Assembly (NCBI RefSeq): GCF_031626875.1 | Contig: NZ_JANDMF010000002.1 | Span: 1-64,000, forward strand | From: Clostridium sp031626875 | GTDB taxonomy: Bacteria; Bacillota; Clostridia; Clostridiales; Clostridiaceae | Direction of reading: 5' to 3' | DNA length: 64,000 nt | Shown: positions 51,622 through 60,688 of the stretch, piece by piece | How the letters are laid out: every line of letters begins with the position of its first letter | How positions within the stretch are numbered: position 1 is the first letter of the stretch | Notes under the pieces: model-generated | Told to the model about the DNA's origin: nothing | The model's database searches: none | What the model saw: only the letters and a program-made list of their open reading frames with translations | Made by a program: the position numbers and the translations under genes

Positions 51622-53880
51622 CTATTCACTTCTTTCTAGTCTTCTCTTTCTTTTAGAAATAATTATTAATGTTGCACTGATAAATAATAATCCAACTGTA
51701 GAAAATAAACTCACACCTATATCATTACCTGTTCTAGGTATATCCTTTGTACTATTCTCATTTTCAGAAGTTTTTTTACTTTTATCTGTTTCTTGATCAG
51801 GAGTAATAGATTTTTCTATTTGCCCAGATATTACAATAGTAACTTGGCCAGTTATACCTGAACCATCCTTTGCAGCAGCCACTACATTTACACTACCATT
51901 CTTTTCTGCTGTTAAAATCCCTGAATCATCTATTTTTGCTATATCTGTAGGCTTTCCATCTATACCAGAAACACTCCAAGTAACTGACTTATTATCAGCA
52001 TTCTCTGGGTTTACATTAACTCTCATTTGTAATCTCCCAGCATTTGTAGTTATTGAATCAATACCATTTTCTCCACTAACAGTGATTGAATTAACCTTTC
52101 TAACTTGTACATTATTTACTTTTAAACTGACATTATCATCATTATACACTAGAGATATAGTATACCCCTTAGGTAATCCTGTTGCTGCAATTGAAGAAAA
52201 CTCACCACTTTTTAATCCTTTGTTATATGATATAATAGTAGCCCCATCAGTAGGAACATATCCATTTGAAAAATTAAGTTTTAATATTCCTCCAAATTTG
52301 GCTTTATCCTCAATCTTTAATATATCTACATTGCTACTAACATTTAATTCTAATGTACTATTTTCAGATTGAGCATATTCATTCCCTATAATAACTTGAC
52401 CAGATACATTTTCTGTTACTCTCCCTCCATTATTAATAAGTTTTCCAGTTCCAAAAGCTGTAATAGAATCTGCTTCAATTGTACCATTGTTAATTTCTGT
52501 TCCTCCTGTGTAAGTATTATTACCTACAAGTTTTAGTGTTCCAGTTCCTTTTTTAGTTAAACTCCCTGTTCCGTATATATCATTGCGCCAGCTATCCATA
52601 GCATTAAATCCGCCCTTTGAAGCATCCATATTTACTTCTACATTATTAAGTAATGCTCCATACCCATCTGCTGCTGCAAAAAGATTAAGTCTTCCATATC
52701 CTTCTGCATCATCAATCACTGGATAACCTGATTTAATTCCTGTTGTATAGAGAACTTCACGACGCTGAGTACCATCAAGATATGGAAGTCTTGTTTCTAA
52801 TAAAACTTCTGCTCCCTTTGGAACTTTCATAGGAGTATTAGAACTTCCTATTTGGGGGAAATTATATGTTAATCTATAGTTATAATTTTTCCTATTTTCA
52901 CTATAATTACTAAATCTATCAATAGATGTTCCATTTTGAGTAAGAAGTTTTGTATGAGCATCATTATAAGCTGCTTCTTTTAAACTTTGGTTATTAGGAT
53001 TATTTAAAGCTGCAGTTGCAATTGCAGTAGCCATTACACGTCCTCCAATTACATCAAGTGATGAATGCATCCCTGCTACTATTCTGTTATTTCCAAGTTC
53101 AGAGGCACGTGTAAGCATTTCTTGAAAACGTTCAGGTGTTGCATAAGCTAAACCTATAGCTGCTATAGTTGCTGCATTTGTATGTCCACTAGGAAACCCT
53201 CCATCTTTTTCTGGAGTAGTACTTTTTGCAGGAACAAGTGTTGGAAGTACTTGTACTTCATTACTCCAGCGCCAAGGACGTTGATATTGGAAGTAATTTT
53301 TAGCTGATGTAGTTGATGCAGAAGTATTTCTCATAGTATTTATTAAGTTAACCATACTACCAAGATTAGATTCAGTGTCTGCCCAATTTCCATTATTATT
53401 TCCTTTATCATCATATTTTTTTTCAGTTGCATCTTTAGGTATTTCATCTGGTATTGTTGTTCCTGCATTTGTTCCATCACGAAAAGCATTAGTGTATTTA
53501 CCCAGACCATCTGTAATGCTATAATTTTGATCTCTACGATCATCAAGATAGGTTTGATGTGATTCAGCATCAGTACGATTTTTTGTTATATCTATTGATT
53601 TTTGTATATTAGCATTATGAACTAAAGAATTAAGTACAGTACCATTATTCCATGTGCTTCCTGGAGTCCAAAGTTTAAGATATTCTGAAAGTACTCCTAT
53701 TGCTGGATTAGTAGCTGGCATCATATTTGATGTTGTGTTATCTTTCCATGTATCTACATAATATCCGTATACCCCTGGATGAGGATCTGTAAGTGTGTTT
53801 GCTAAAGTACTTTGTGTCATATAAGTTTGTATTATAGTAGTAGCTAAAATTAATGGAATAATCTTCTTTTTATAATTCAT
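51622..53880 (-). CDS. Cell-wall-anchored PAP2-type acid phosphatase with autotransporter-type repeat
   Basis: This 752-aa secreted protein begins with a signal peptide (residues 1-28, ending STLA-N). The class A acid phosphatase domain (about 30-410) carries all PAP2 motifs: K194-x6-R201P, PSGH (230-233) and R266-x5-H272-xxx-D276. Then come an autotransporter-associated PATR unit (439-471, GTGSLTKKGTGTLKLVGNNTYTGG), a linker, a Big2-like Ig domain (about 605-690) and a sortase signal: IPRTG (714-718), a hydrophobic helix and KRKRR. It probably releases phosphate from surface substrates. The Gram-negative-style PATR repeat is unusual in a wall-anchored protein. A MITE-like element lies 34 bp upstream. 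Confidence 0.88.
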   Translation of the reverse strand: MNYKKKIIPLILATTIIQTYMTQSTLANTLTDPHPGVYGYYVDTWKDNTTSNMMPATNPAIGVLSEYLKLWTPGSTWNNGTVLNSLVHNANIQKSIDITKNRTDAESHQTYLDDRRDQNYSITDGLGKYTNAFRDGTNAGTTIPDEIPKDATEKKYDDKGNNNGNWADTESNLGSMVNLINTMRNTSASTTSAKNYFQYQRPWRWSNEVQVLPTLVPAKSTTPEKDGGFPSGHTNAATIAAIGLAYATPERFQEMLTRASELGNNRIVAGMHSSLDVIGGRVMATAIATAALNNPNNQSLKEAAYNDAHTKLLTQNGTSIDRFSNYSENRKNYNYRLTYNFPQIGSSNTPMKVPKGAEVLLETRLPYLDGTQRREVLYTTGIKSGYPVIDDAEGYGRLNLFAAADGYGALLNNVEVNMDASKGGFNAMDSWRNDIYGTGSLTKKGTGTLKLVGNNTYTGGTEINNGTIEADSITAFGTGKLINNGGRVTENVSGQVIIGNEYAQSENSTLELNVSSNVDILKIEDKAKFGGILKLNFSNGYVPTDGATIISYNKGLKSGEFSSIAATGLPKGYTISLVYNDDNVSLKVNNVQVRKVNSITVSGENGIDSITTNAGRLQMRVNVNPENADNKSVTWSVSGIDGKPTDIAKIDDSGILTAEKNGSVNVVAAAKDGSGITGQVTIVISGQIEKSITPDQETDKSKKTSENENSTKDIPRTGNDIGVSLFSTVGLLFISATLIIISKRKRRLERSE

Positions 53881-53913
53881 TCTATTTTTATCCTTTCTAA
53901 AAACACAATTTTA

Positions 53914-54071
53914 GGGACATGAAAATAAATAACAAGTCCAAATTTGCCATGAATATTTTTCATCAGTCAAGGAAGTAGATTGGTCTCATAGCGGGCTATT
54001 AGGGCAATCTGCTGACACAGGATGATGGAAAATAGTCTGGTGGATTGACTTGTTATTTTTTTGATTGTCCC
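53914..54071. mobile_element. MITE-like 158-bp element with terminal inverted repeats
   Basis: The ends are imperfect inverted repeats: GGGACATGAAAATAAATAAC on the left, GGGACAATCAAAAAAATAAC on the right (read inwards), both continuing AAGTC. TTA flanks both sides (53911-53913, 54072-54074) as a possible target duplication. Nothing is coded inside. Internally the plus strand folds into further nested stems (ATTTTTCATCA with TGATGGAAAAT; GTAGATTG with CAATCTGC), with several G-U pairs that exist only in plus-strand RNA, and ends in a GACTTGTTATTTTTTT tract. It may therefore be a mobile element, a structured RNA, or both. Confidence 0.6.
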
Positions 54072-54209
54072 TTAATAATTAATTTCTTTGCCTATTATAT
54101 AGTAAAGGATTTAAATACACATTAGTATTAGGAAATAGTTAAAATACAGTTAAATGTATATATATTGAATTCAGTCTATTTTTTAACATAGAAATCTACT
54201 TTACAAAAT

Positions 54210-54243
54210 AAAGATGACACTAGAAATTCCTAGTGTCATCTTT
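54210..54243 (-). terminator. Hairpin overlapping the 3' end of the frameshifted hydrolase
   Basis: AAAGATGACACTAG pairs perfectly with CTAGTGTCATCTTT around a 6-nt loop, covering the final codons and stop of the frame ending at 54220. Confidence 0.75.
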
Positions 54244-55189
54244 ATTTTGATTAGCTATAAATTTGTCTATCTCTTTGGCTATTTTAGTGTATTCAATATC
54301 ATGTACATAATGTGTACAATCTAATTCAATCAATTTACCATTTTTTAAATTTTTTATATAATCATTTTGAAAACTTCTCCATTTATTTTTATCCCAACCT
54401 GTACCTACACCATTTGAAGAAAATATAAGAATAGGTATATTTGGAATTCCATTTTCCTCTACCTCTTTTGCATTTGATTTCTTTAACTTCATTTATCATA
54501 TTTTTAGTAGCTGTTCTGCGATAAAAAATTATTTTATACAATTTCTTTTCATCTTCACTTAAAGTTCCATATTTTATTGCATCACTTTCAGAAAGACTTG
54601 GAATTAATCTTGTTAATCCTATATTGTTAGCAAATGAACCTAATTCAATAATAGGTATATTTACTTCATATTCATTATATGAAGCTGGAACAGACATATC
54701 TAATCCTATTATAGCTTTTATCTCTTTAGGATATTTCTGCGCCCAATACAATGCTTCAATTCCTGACATAGAGTGAGGACATAAAATATATGGACCTTTT
54801 ATTCCAACCTTTGATATAGATTCTCTAGTTTCTGATAAAATAGTATCAATATCTCTTTTTGAGCTTGTGATATCACTAAATCCATAACCAGCTTTTTCAA
54901 CTACAATAATTCTATATTTATCACTTAATAATGAATATAGTGATTTAAAATCCAATACAGGAGAGCTTGTACCACCGCCAGACATGAAAACAAGGGTTTC
55001 TTCTCCACTTCCTTCCACATACACGTTCATTTTATGACCATTAACTTCAACCATTTGTCCCAATGGTTGAAATAATTTTTTCTCCTTTGATAAATGTATT
55101 TTATTATTAATAAAGGATATCAAGATTCCTAATATTAATATTCCTATCATTACAGTAATCACTTTTAAAATATATTTTAATCTCTTCAT
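54220..55189 (-). pseudogene. Alpha/beta hydrolase split by a frameshift
   Basis: Two overlapping frames make one hydrolase. The first (55189 to about 54480) gives an N-terminal membrane anchor, VEGSGEETLVFMSGGGTSSP and the nucleophile region LCPHSMSGIEALYW. The second, entered near 54480, gives PNIPILIFSSNGVGTGWDK and the catalytic-His region LDCTHYVHDIEY. One lost or gained base near INEVKEIK separates them, so the catalytic triad is not on one polypeptide. A sequencing error is possible. It follows the DUF2809 gene by 15 bp. Confidence 0.8.
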
Positions 55190-55204
55190 AATTCTCTCTC
55201 ACTA

Positions 55205-55570
55205 TTATTTACATATAAATTTTTCCCATACAATCAAAAGTATGCTACCTATTAAATAACATAAAATATCTTTTATATCAAATGAACTTCCAATAATAAC
55301 TGCCATTACTCTATTATTTTGTAGATGCAGTAAATTTACAATATGAAAATATTGAGCTAATTCTACAGCTGCTGCAAAAATGAATATATATATTGGCAAA
55401 AATTTCATTCGTTTAACAACAAACATTTTAATAAACGTATATAGTAATATAACAACTAGAATATCTCCAATATAAGGTCTGATTATAGTGTCGTGCACAA
55501 AAAGAGCGATGAGTGTTTCAATGATAAATAGAATAATAAATGAAATTAAATATTTGAATTGTATTTTCAT
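55205..55570 (-). CDS. DUF2809 family membrane protein
   Basis: This roughly 121-aa protein has four predicted helices and the family pattern HDTIIRPYIGDILVVILLY and AAAVELAQYFHIVNLL (conserved Glu in a helix). The function is unknown; it is VanZ-like in size and topology. The start is the ATG 6 nt after GGAG. It is co-transcribed with the frameshifted hydrolase downstream. Confidence 0.85.
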   Translation of the reverse strand: MKIQFKYLISFIILFIIETLIALFVHDTIIRPYIGDILVVILLYTFIKMFVVKRMKFLPIYIFIFAAAVELAQYFHIVNLLHLQNNRVMAVIIGSSFDIKDILCYLIGSILLIVWEKFICK

Positions 55571-55695
55571 AGGTTTCTCCATTCGTTTATATTATTGTGA
55601 AATATTGTCCCTTACAATTATAGCATTAATAATATATTAATAAATCTAGTCATCTCTTTAAATTTACATAATAAATTAATCTTACATACAAAAAT

Positions 55696-55737
55696 AAAAA
55701 ACAAAAGGATTTAAAATTAGAAATTCCTTTTGTTTTT
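55696..55737. terminator. Bidirectional terminator before the DUF2809 operon
   Basis: AAAAACAAAAGGA pairs with TCCTTTTGTTTTT around a 12-nt AT-rich loop. It ends 22 bp from the stop of the hypothetical gene at 55759. Confidence 0.8.
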
Positions 55738-55758
55738 TTACTATATTAATTATATGTA

Positions 55759-56163
55759 TTAAATTATTATTTCAGGTTTATTATAAGCTATTACTTCTAT
55801 AACCTCATTAACTGTAAAAATGACATATTGTTCACAGCCTTCTGATTTACAATCAAATAAACCTACACTTTCCTCTTTTAGACAATTCATAAAACGTGAA
55901 TTTTCAACTTTGAAAATCTTACATTTACTTAAAAAATCACTGCCATATGTACCATTTAAATAATTGAAAGTTCTTAAATATTCCCCTTCATTAAAGCATC
56001 TATATGCTACTGCTCCATATTTAAAGAAAATATCTAATGTCCTATTTTCATCATAATAATCAGATAAGCTTAATGTAAGCCCTTTCTTATTATTAACCAA
56101 ACTTTCTAAGATCAACTCTTTTGGCATTTGAAAATCCTCATAGCCCATTTCCCATACTTCCAT
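55759..56163 (-). CDS. Hypothetical protein, 134 aa
   Basis: I do not recognise the family. It is a soluble acidic protein with mixed alpha/beta character and four Cys, three in its C-terminal half (KCKIF, MNCLKEE, CKSEGCEQ). There is no signal peptide. GGGG lies close before the first ATG; a second ATG five codons on has no better site. It has its own terminator and is not obviously linked to neighbours. Confidence 0.6.
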   Translation of the reverse strand: MEVWEMGYEDFQMPKELILESLVNNKKGLTLSLSDYYDENRTLDIFFKYGAVAYRCFNEGEYLRTFNYLNGTYGSDFLSKCKIFKVENSRFMNCLKEESVGLFDCKSEGCEQYVIFTVNEVIEVIAYNKPEIII

Positions 56164-56263
56164 AAATCCCCCTAGGTACTCTCTTTACTTAATAATTTAA
56201 TTTTAAACGCTTTTTTAATTTATTAATAGTACCGAAAGTCACGAAATGAAATGCAATTTGCAC

Positions 56264-56298
56264 AAAAAAATCTCCAACACCTAAAATGATGTTGGAGA
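56264..56298 (-). terminator. Terminator of the PBP gene
   Basis: TCTCCAACA pairs with TGTTGGAGA around a 10-nt loop, followed on the minus strand by seven Ts (56270-56264). Confidence 0.85.
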
Positions 56299-56311
56299 AT
56301 AAATATAATAA

Positions 56312-58327
56312 TTATTTTGCTGTAAGTAATGCATTTTTAACCTTTGGAACTACATATCCACTTGAGCCTCTATCTTTAACATCTTCAACCATTTCTATAA
56401 CTAGAACATTGTTAGTTTTATTAGTTGTAATTGCTCCAAACCAACCTATTTCAGTACCAGTCTTATCATCTTGAGAAGCTTTTATTTCAGCGGTTCCTGT
56501 TTTACCTGCTATAGTTACTCCTGGTATTTGTGCTGCATGCCCAGTACCATTAGGATTTTCAACAACTTGAACCATGTCATTTAAAATTGTACTTGCAGCT
56601 TCTTTTGAAACTACATTTGACTTCCACATCTCACCTGTTGGCTTATCTTGATATAGTAGTGTTGGTTTTACCATACTTCCGTTATTAACAAACATACTAT
56701 ACATTGATGCTAGATGTACAGGATTTACAAGCATTTCTGCTTGCCCATAACCACTATCTGCAAGTTGTACATCTTTATCTATCTTACCATCTGAAGAATA
56801 TTGAGACTTAGTTAAACCGAAGTCAAATGGAACATCTTCATCAAAGCCAAAACTCTTTATTTTATCAATAAATTTATCCTTTCCTATATCTAATGCAGCT
56901 TGTGCAAAGTATATATTATCTGAATAAACTAAAGCATTTTGAAGATTTGATCCTCCTGAATATTCATGAACTCTTGTAACTGAGTAACTACCCCAGCTGC
57001 TATCTTTTTGCCAAGATAATCCACTAATATTTTTATCTTGATTTGGATCTAAAGTTTTAGTATCAAGGCCAATTACACCTGTTATTGGCTTAAATGTTGA
57101 ACCTGGAGCTGCAGTACTTTTGAATCTATTATACATTGGTTTCTTTGGATCATTATTTAAACTATTCCATTTATCTTGAGAAATACCTAATACAAAATCA
57201 TTAGGATCATAACTTGGTGTACTTATTAAAGCTAAAACCTCTCCAGTATTTGGATTCATAGCTACAGCTGCACCTTTATCATTAGCTATATCCGCATACA
57301 TAGTACTTTGAAGATTGCTATCTATAGTAACTTTTATATCTTTACCATCTTCAGCTTTTTTTGATGCAACTGTAGATACTTTATTTCCTTTATTATCAAG
57401 TATATTAATTTCTGCCCCATCATTGCTTCTTAGTTTATCTTCATAAATCTTTTCTAAACCTGATGCTCCTATGATAGAATTATCATTGTAATTTTTGCCC
57501 TTGTTCTCTTCAAGTTCATCAGCATTTATATTGTGTACATATCCTGTTAGATGTGAAGCTTGCGCACCAAATGGATATATTCTTGAATCTTTATCATTTA
57601 TTTTTACACCTGGTATTTGTAAAAGTGATTGCTTTCTTGAATCATCTTTAGAAATCACTTTAAGTTCTACAAAAGTATCACTTTTTACATATGAAGCATT
57701 TAATTTATCATTAATATCTTTAGCTGGTATTTGAAGGATAGATGCAATTTTATTTACCGCATCTTCTTTATTTGTAATTTTACCTGGTACAAGCCCAATA
57801 TCTGCAGCTTTACCATCCATTGCAAGAGAAGCTCCATTTCTATCTAATATACTTCCTCTTTTTCCTTTACTTGTAGTTGGTATCACCTTATAATCATCTT
57901 GGAGCTCTGGGAAAATAGCTTTTGAATTCCAAACTATCTTAAAATCTTTTCCATTATCCTTTTTTAATTCTAAAGAATTTGAAAAATTAATTTCTCCAGC
58001 TATTGAGTTTAAGGTAGAATCATAATTAATTGTTGCTTCACTAATTGTTTTTTTAGTATCACTTATAGTGACATTTATATCACTAGCCCCAATTCCTTCA
58101 TATATATTCTTGTTCCTTTTAACAAAATCTTCTTTAGATATATTGCTATCAGAAGAAATTAAGCTATACATCCCTTCATAATCTTTATCATTTAAAAGAC
58201 TTACATACTTGTTCAAAACATCACTTGGCTTGCTAGAATTATTTAAAACATAATATATTCCCCCACCAATTAGTGACACAGTTAATAAACCACCACATAT
58301 TATAGCTATTTTTAAACTTTTTTTCAT
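56312..58327 (-). CDS. Class B penicillin-binding protein, PBP2a (MecA)-like
   Basis: This 671-aa transpeptidase is anchored by an N-terminal helix (residues 7-27). A MecA_N/NTF2-like domain (about 33-145) is followed by the dimerisation region (RGSILDRNGASLA) and the transpeptidase domain with S410TFK, S469DN and K609TGT. The layout and length match PBP2a of staphylococci and PBP3 of Bacillus, which cross-link peptidoglycan with low beta-lactam affinity. No sensor or beta-lactamase regulator is adjacent, so expression is probably constitutive. It is monocistronic with a terminator. Confidence 0.93.
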   Translation of the reverse strand: MKKSLKIAIICGGLLTVSLIGGGIYYVLNNSSKPSDVLNKYVSLLNDKDYEGMYSLISSDSNISKEDFVKRNKNIYEGIGASDINVTISDTKKTISEATINYDSTLNSIAGEINFSNSLELKKDNGKDFKIVWNSKAIFPELQDDYKVIPTTSKGKRGSILDRNGASLAMDGKAADIGLVPGKITNKEDAVNKIASILQIPAKDINDKLNASYVKSDTFVELKVISKDDSRKQSLLQIPGVKINDKDSRIYPFGAQASHLTGYVHNINADELEENKGKNYNDNSIIGASGLEKIYEDKLRSNDGAEINILDNKGNKVSTVASKKAEDGKDIKVTIDSNLQSTMYADIANDKGAAVAMNPNTGEVLALISTPSYDPNDFVLGISQDKWNSLNNDPKKPMYNRFKSTAAPGSTFKPITGVIGLDTKTLDPNQDKNISGLSWQKDSSWGSYSVTRVHEYSGGSNLQNALVYSDNIYFAQAALDIGKDKFIDKIKSFGFDEDVPFDFGLTKSQYSSDGKIDKDVQLADSGYGQAEMLVNPVHLASMYSMFVNNGSMVKPTLLYQDKPTGEMWKSNVVSKEAASTILNDMVQVVENPNGTGHAAQIPGVTIAGKTGTAEIKASQDDKTGTEIGWFGAITTNKTNNVLVIEMVEDVKDRGSSGYVVPKVKNALLTAK

Positions 58328-58499
58328 TAATCCACCTACTTCTTAATCGTTATATAGTTAATTTGCATTACATTCCAATTATACTATTTCCTAAATAAAA
58401 TTACATCATAATATTTTCAAAAAACCTTAATTTCTTCTTAAATTCAAAAAATATGAAAATCATTTTTGTTAAACCAAATTACAAATTAATGCAAAAATT

Positions 58500-58527
58500 T
58501 AATGGAAGTAAAAATTCACTTCCATTA
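58500..58527 (-). terminator. Terminator of the coiled-coil protein gene
   Basis: TAATGGAAGT pairs with ACTTCCATTA around an 8-nt loop, 4 bp after the stop. TAAATTTTTGC follows on the minus strand. Confidence 0.75.
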
Positions 58528-58531
58528 ACAT

Positions 58532-58933
58532 TTATAAAGATTCAATAACTAATGTTGACCAATCAGAATCATCATTTTCAATCCATTTAAATTTCACTTC
58601 TATTTTATTTAACCAAGCATTTAATCCAGTACTTTCTTTAGATGCATTAGGAAGTTGTCTACCATAAATCTCTTTAATCTCTTCTAATAGCTTTTTTTGT
58701 TCTTCCTTCTCTAGATTTTTACCTATAAGTTCTGACACAAGATTTTTTACCTCAATATTACTTTTTGCATCTTCAAAATACAGTTCATCAGCAAGAGCTT
58801 GCCTTTCTCTATTTAAAAATTCCCTTACCTCTTCTATTTCAGCATGATTTGATAAATACTTCTTTGCAATTTTAAGGGCCTCTATTTCTCTATCTAGCTT
58901 TTTCACTGATTTTTCTAATTGTAAGTTTCTCAT
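58532..58933 (-). CDS. Hypothetical coiled-coil protein, 133 aa
   Basis: I do not recognise the family. Residues 1-45 and 55-90 are heptad-rich, highly charged helices (LEKSVKKLDREIEALKIAKK; ERQALADELYFEDAK). The last 30 residues (GLNAWLNKIEVKFKWIENDD) are different, with four Trp in all. It is soluble and lacks a signal peptide. AGGAGATAAA precedes the ATG. It stands alone between the PBP and LysR genes. Confidence 0.65.
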   Translation of the reverse strand: MRNLQLEKSVKKLDREIEALKIAKKYLSNHAEIEEVREFLNRERQALADELYFEDAKSNIEVKNLVSELIGKNLEKEEQKKLLEEIKEIYGRQLPNASKESTGLNAWLNKIEVKFKWIENDDSDWSTLVIESL

Positions 58934-59048
58934 TTTATCTCCTACTTTACTTATCTTATTTGCCTTTATTCAAGGTACTGTTTATTATATCATAAGACAC
59001 ACATCTATACATAAGAGAAATTAAGAATCTATAGAAAATTAAAATAAT

Positions 59049-59942
59049 TTATATCCAATTATTTGAATCTTTCAATACAATCTCTATAAATTTACTCATA
59101 GATTTTGATATACTTTTATTCTTATGGTATACAAGTTGAGTTTTAAATTTTCCAAATGGTTCTGATACTTCTATCATCTTAAGACTTCCTTCATCAATTT
59201 CATTTTTAACTATATAAAGAGGTAAAAATGAAATTCCCAGTCCATTTATCACATACTTTTTAATAGCTTCTATACTTGAAAACTCAATAGGATTTACATA
59301 TTTTATTTTTTTCTCTCTTAAGTATTTTTCAAAAGCTATCCTAACACTACATCCTACTTCGCTGAATATGATACTTTCATTAGCTTGAACATTTTCAACT
59401 CCATCTATCAAAAATTCTAAGTTTGCATCTGGTGAGGAAACTATTCCTACAGTTTCTTCCTTTAAATTTTTGACAACTAAATCTGTATCACTTATTTCAG
59501 GCTCAATAGTAAATATAAGATCTACCTCTCCCTTATGTAACTTATTCCTTAAATCACTACAAATTGAATTTCTTAAAATTATATTTACTTTAGGAAACTT
59601 CTCTTTATATTCTTTTAGGATTTTTCCTAATCTATATATGGATAGTGATTCTCCTGCTCCAATAATTAAATCACCATATACCTCATCTTGCTGTGATGTT
59701 AAATTTTTAATTTCTTTATAGGATTTAAGGATTTGTTTAGCATGTGGAACTAATGATTTACCAACACTTGTCAAAACAACTTTTTTACCTAACCTATCAA
59801 ATAATGCTTCTCCTAATTCATTCTCTAAAATTTGAATATGAGATGTTATTGTAGACTGTGCATATCCTAAGTTATTTGCTGCTTTTGTAAATCCTCCAAG
59901 TTCAACTATTGTTATAAAAGTTAGTAAGTGTCTAATTTCCAT
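59049..59942 (-). CDS. LysR-family transcriptional regulator
   Basis: This 297-aa LTTR has an N-terminal winged HTH (MEIRHLLTFITIVELGGFTKAANNLGYAQSTITSHIQILENELG) and a substrate-binding domain with GDLIIGAGESLSIYRL and CSVRIAFEKYL. The start is the ATG 9 nt after AAGGG; two earlier ATG/AGG codons overlap that site. It is divergent from the DJ-1/PfpI gene with 147 bp between, so that gene is the likely target. Confidence 0.93.
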   Translation of the reverse strand: MEIRHLLTFITIVELGGFTKAANNLGYAQSTITSHIQILENELGEALFDRLGKKVVLTSVGKSLVPHAKQILKSYKEIKNLTSQQDEVYGDLIIGAGESLSIYRLGKILKEYKEKFPKVNIILRNSICSDLRNKLHKGEVDLIFTIEPEISDTDLVVKNLKEETVGIVSSPDANLEFLIDGVENVQANESIIFSEVGCSVRIAFEKYLREKKIKYVNPIEFSSIEAIKKYVINGLGISFLPLYIVKNEIDEGSLKMIEVSEPFGKFKTQLVYHKNKSISKSMSKFIEIVLKDSNNWI

Positions 59943-60098
59943 CCTCATCATCCCTTAATATCTATAATCTGTAACTCAATCATATCATATTCTTCGATTA
60001 TTTACTTCATTTATTTCAATTTTACTGATAGTGTAAATGGAATTATAATTAAGAAAAGTAATTCTTAGAAATTTACTCATTATAAGGAGATGTTATAT

Positions 60099-60680
60099 AT
60101 GAAAAAAGTATTATTACTTCTTTCTAATGGCTTTGAAGCTGTAGAAGCAAGCGTGTTTACAGATGTTTTTGGTTGGAATGAAACTGATGGTGATGGAACT
60201 ACAAGATTAATTACAGTAGGATTAAGAGAAAAATTAAAATGTACATTTAATTTCACTGTAATTCCTGAAATAATTTTAAAAGATGTTAATGTTCAAGATT
60301 TTCATGCCCTTGCTATACCAGGAGGATTTGAAGAATCAGGGTTTTATGAAGATGCATATAGTGAAGATTTCTTGAATATAATCAGAGAATTTCATAAAGC
60401 CGGAAAACTCATTGCTTCTATTTGTGTTGGTGCATTACCTATTGGAAAAAGTGGAATACTAGTTGGAAGAAATGCCACAACATATAATTTGGGAATAAGA
60501 CAAAAGCAATTATCTCAATTTGGTGCTAATGTTATTTCAAAGCAACCTATTGTTGTTGATAAAAATATAATTACATCTTATAATCCTTCAACAGCATTTG
60601 ATGTGGCATTTATCCTTTTGGAAAAACTAACTTCAAAAGAAAATTCAGATAAAATTAAAACTTTAATGGGGTTCAAATAA
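60099..60680 (+). CDS. DJ-1/PfpI family protein
   Basis: This 193-aa single-domain protein has the DJ-1/PfpI fold: KVLLLLSNGFEAVEASVF with the conserved Glu, ALAIPGGFEESGF, and the nucleophile elbow IASICVGALPIGKSGIL (Cys about 104). Members act as glyoxalases, deglycase-like or chaperone-like proteins. The start is the ATG 9 nt after AAGGAG. It is divergent from the LysR gene and convergent with the prs-like gene, only 8 bp away. Confidence 0.9.
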   Translation: MKKVLLLLSNGFEAVEASVFTDVFGWNETDGDGTTRLITVGLREKLKCTFNFTVIPEIILKDVNVQDFHALAIPGGFEESGFYEDAYSEDFLNIIREFHKAGKLIASICVGALPIGKSGILVGRNATTYNLGIRQKQLSQFGANVISKQPIVVDKNIITSYNPSTAFDVAFILLEKLTSKENSDKIKTLMGFK

Positions 60681-60688
60681 AAGGGCTA

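Noticed and set aside
53914..54071. Cyclic-di-GMP or other known riboswitch in the phosphatase leader
   Set aside because: None of the conserved core sequences of the GEMM-I, GEMM-II or THF classes that I know is present, and the better fold is on the strand opposite to the gene.
53914..54071. Integron attC site, suggested by the TAACAAG/CTTGTTA ends
   Set aside because: The R' core GTTRRRY is not matched (GTTATTT), there is no integrase or cassette array, and the terminal repeats extend well beyond attC size.
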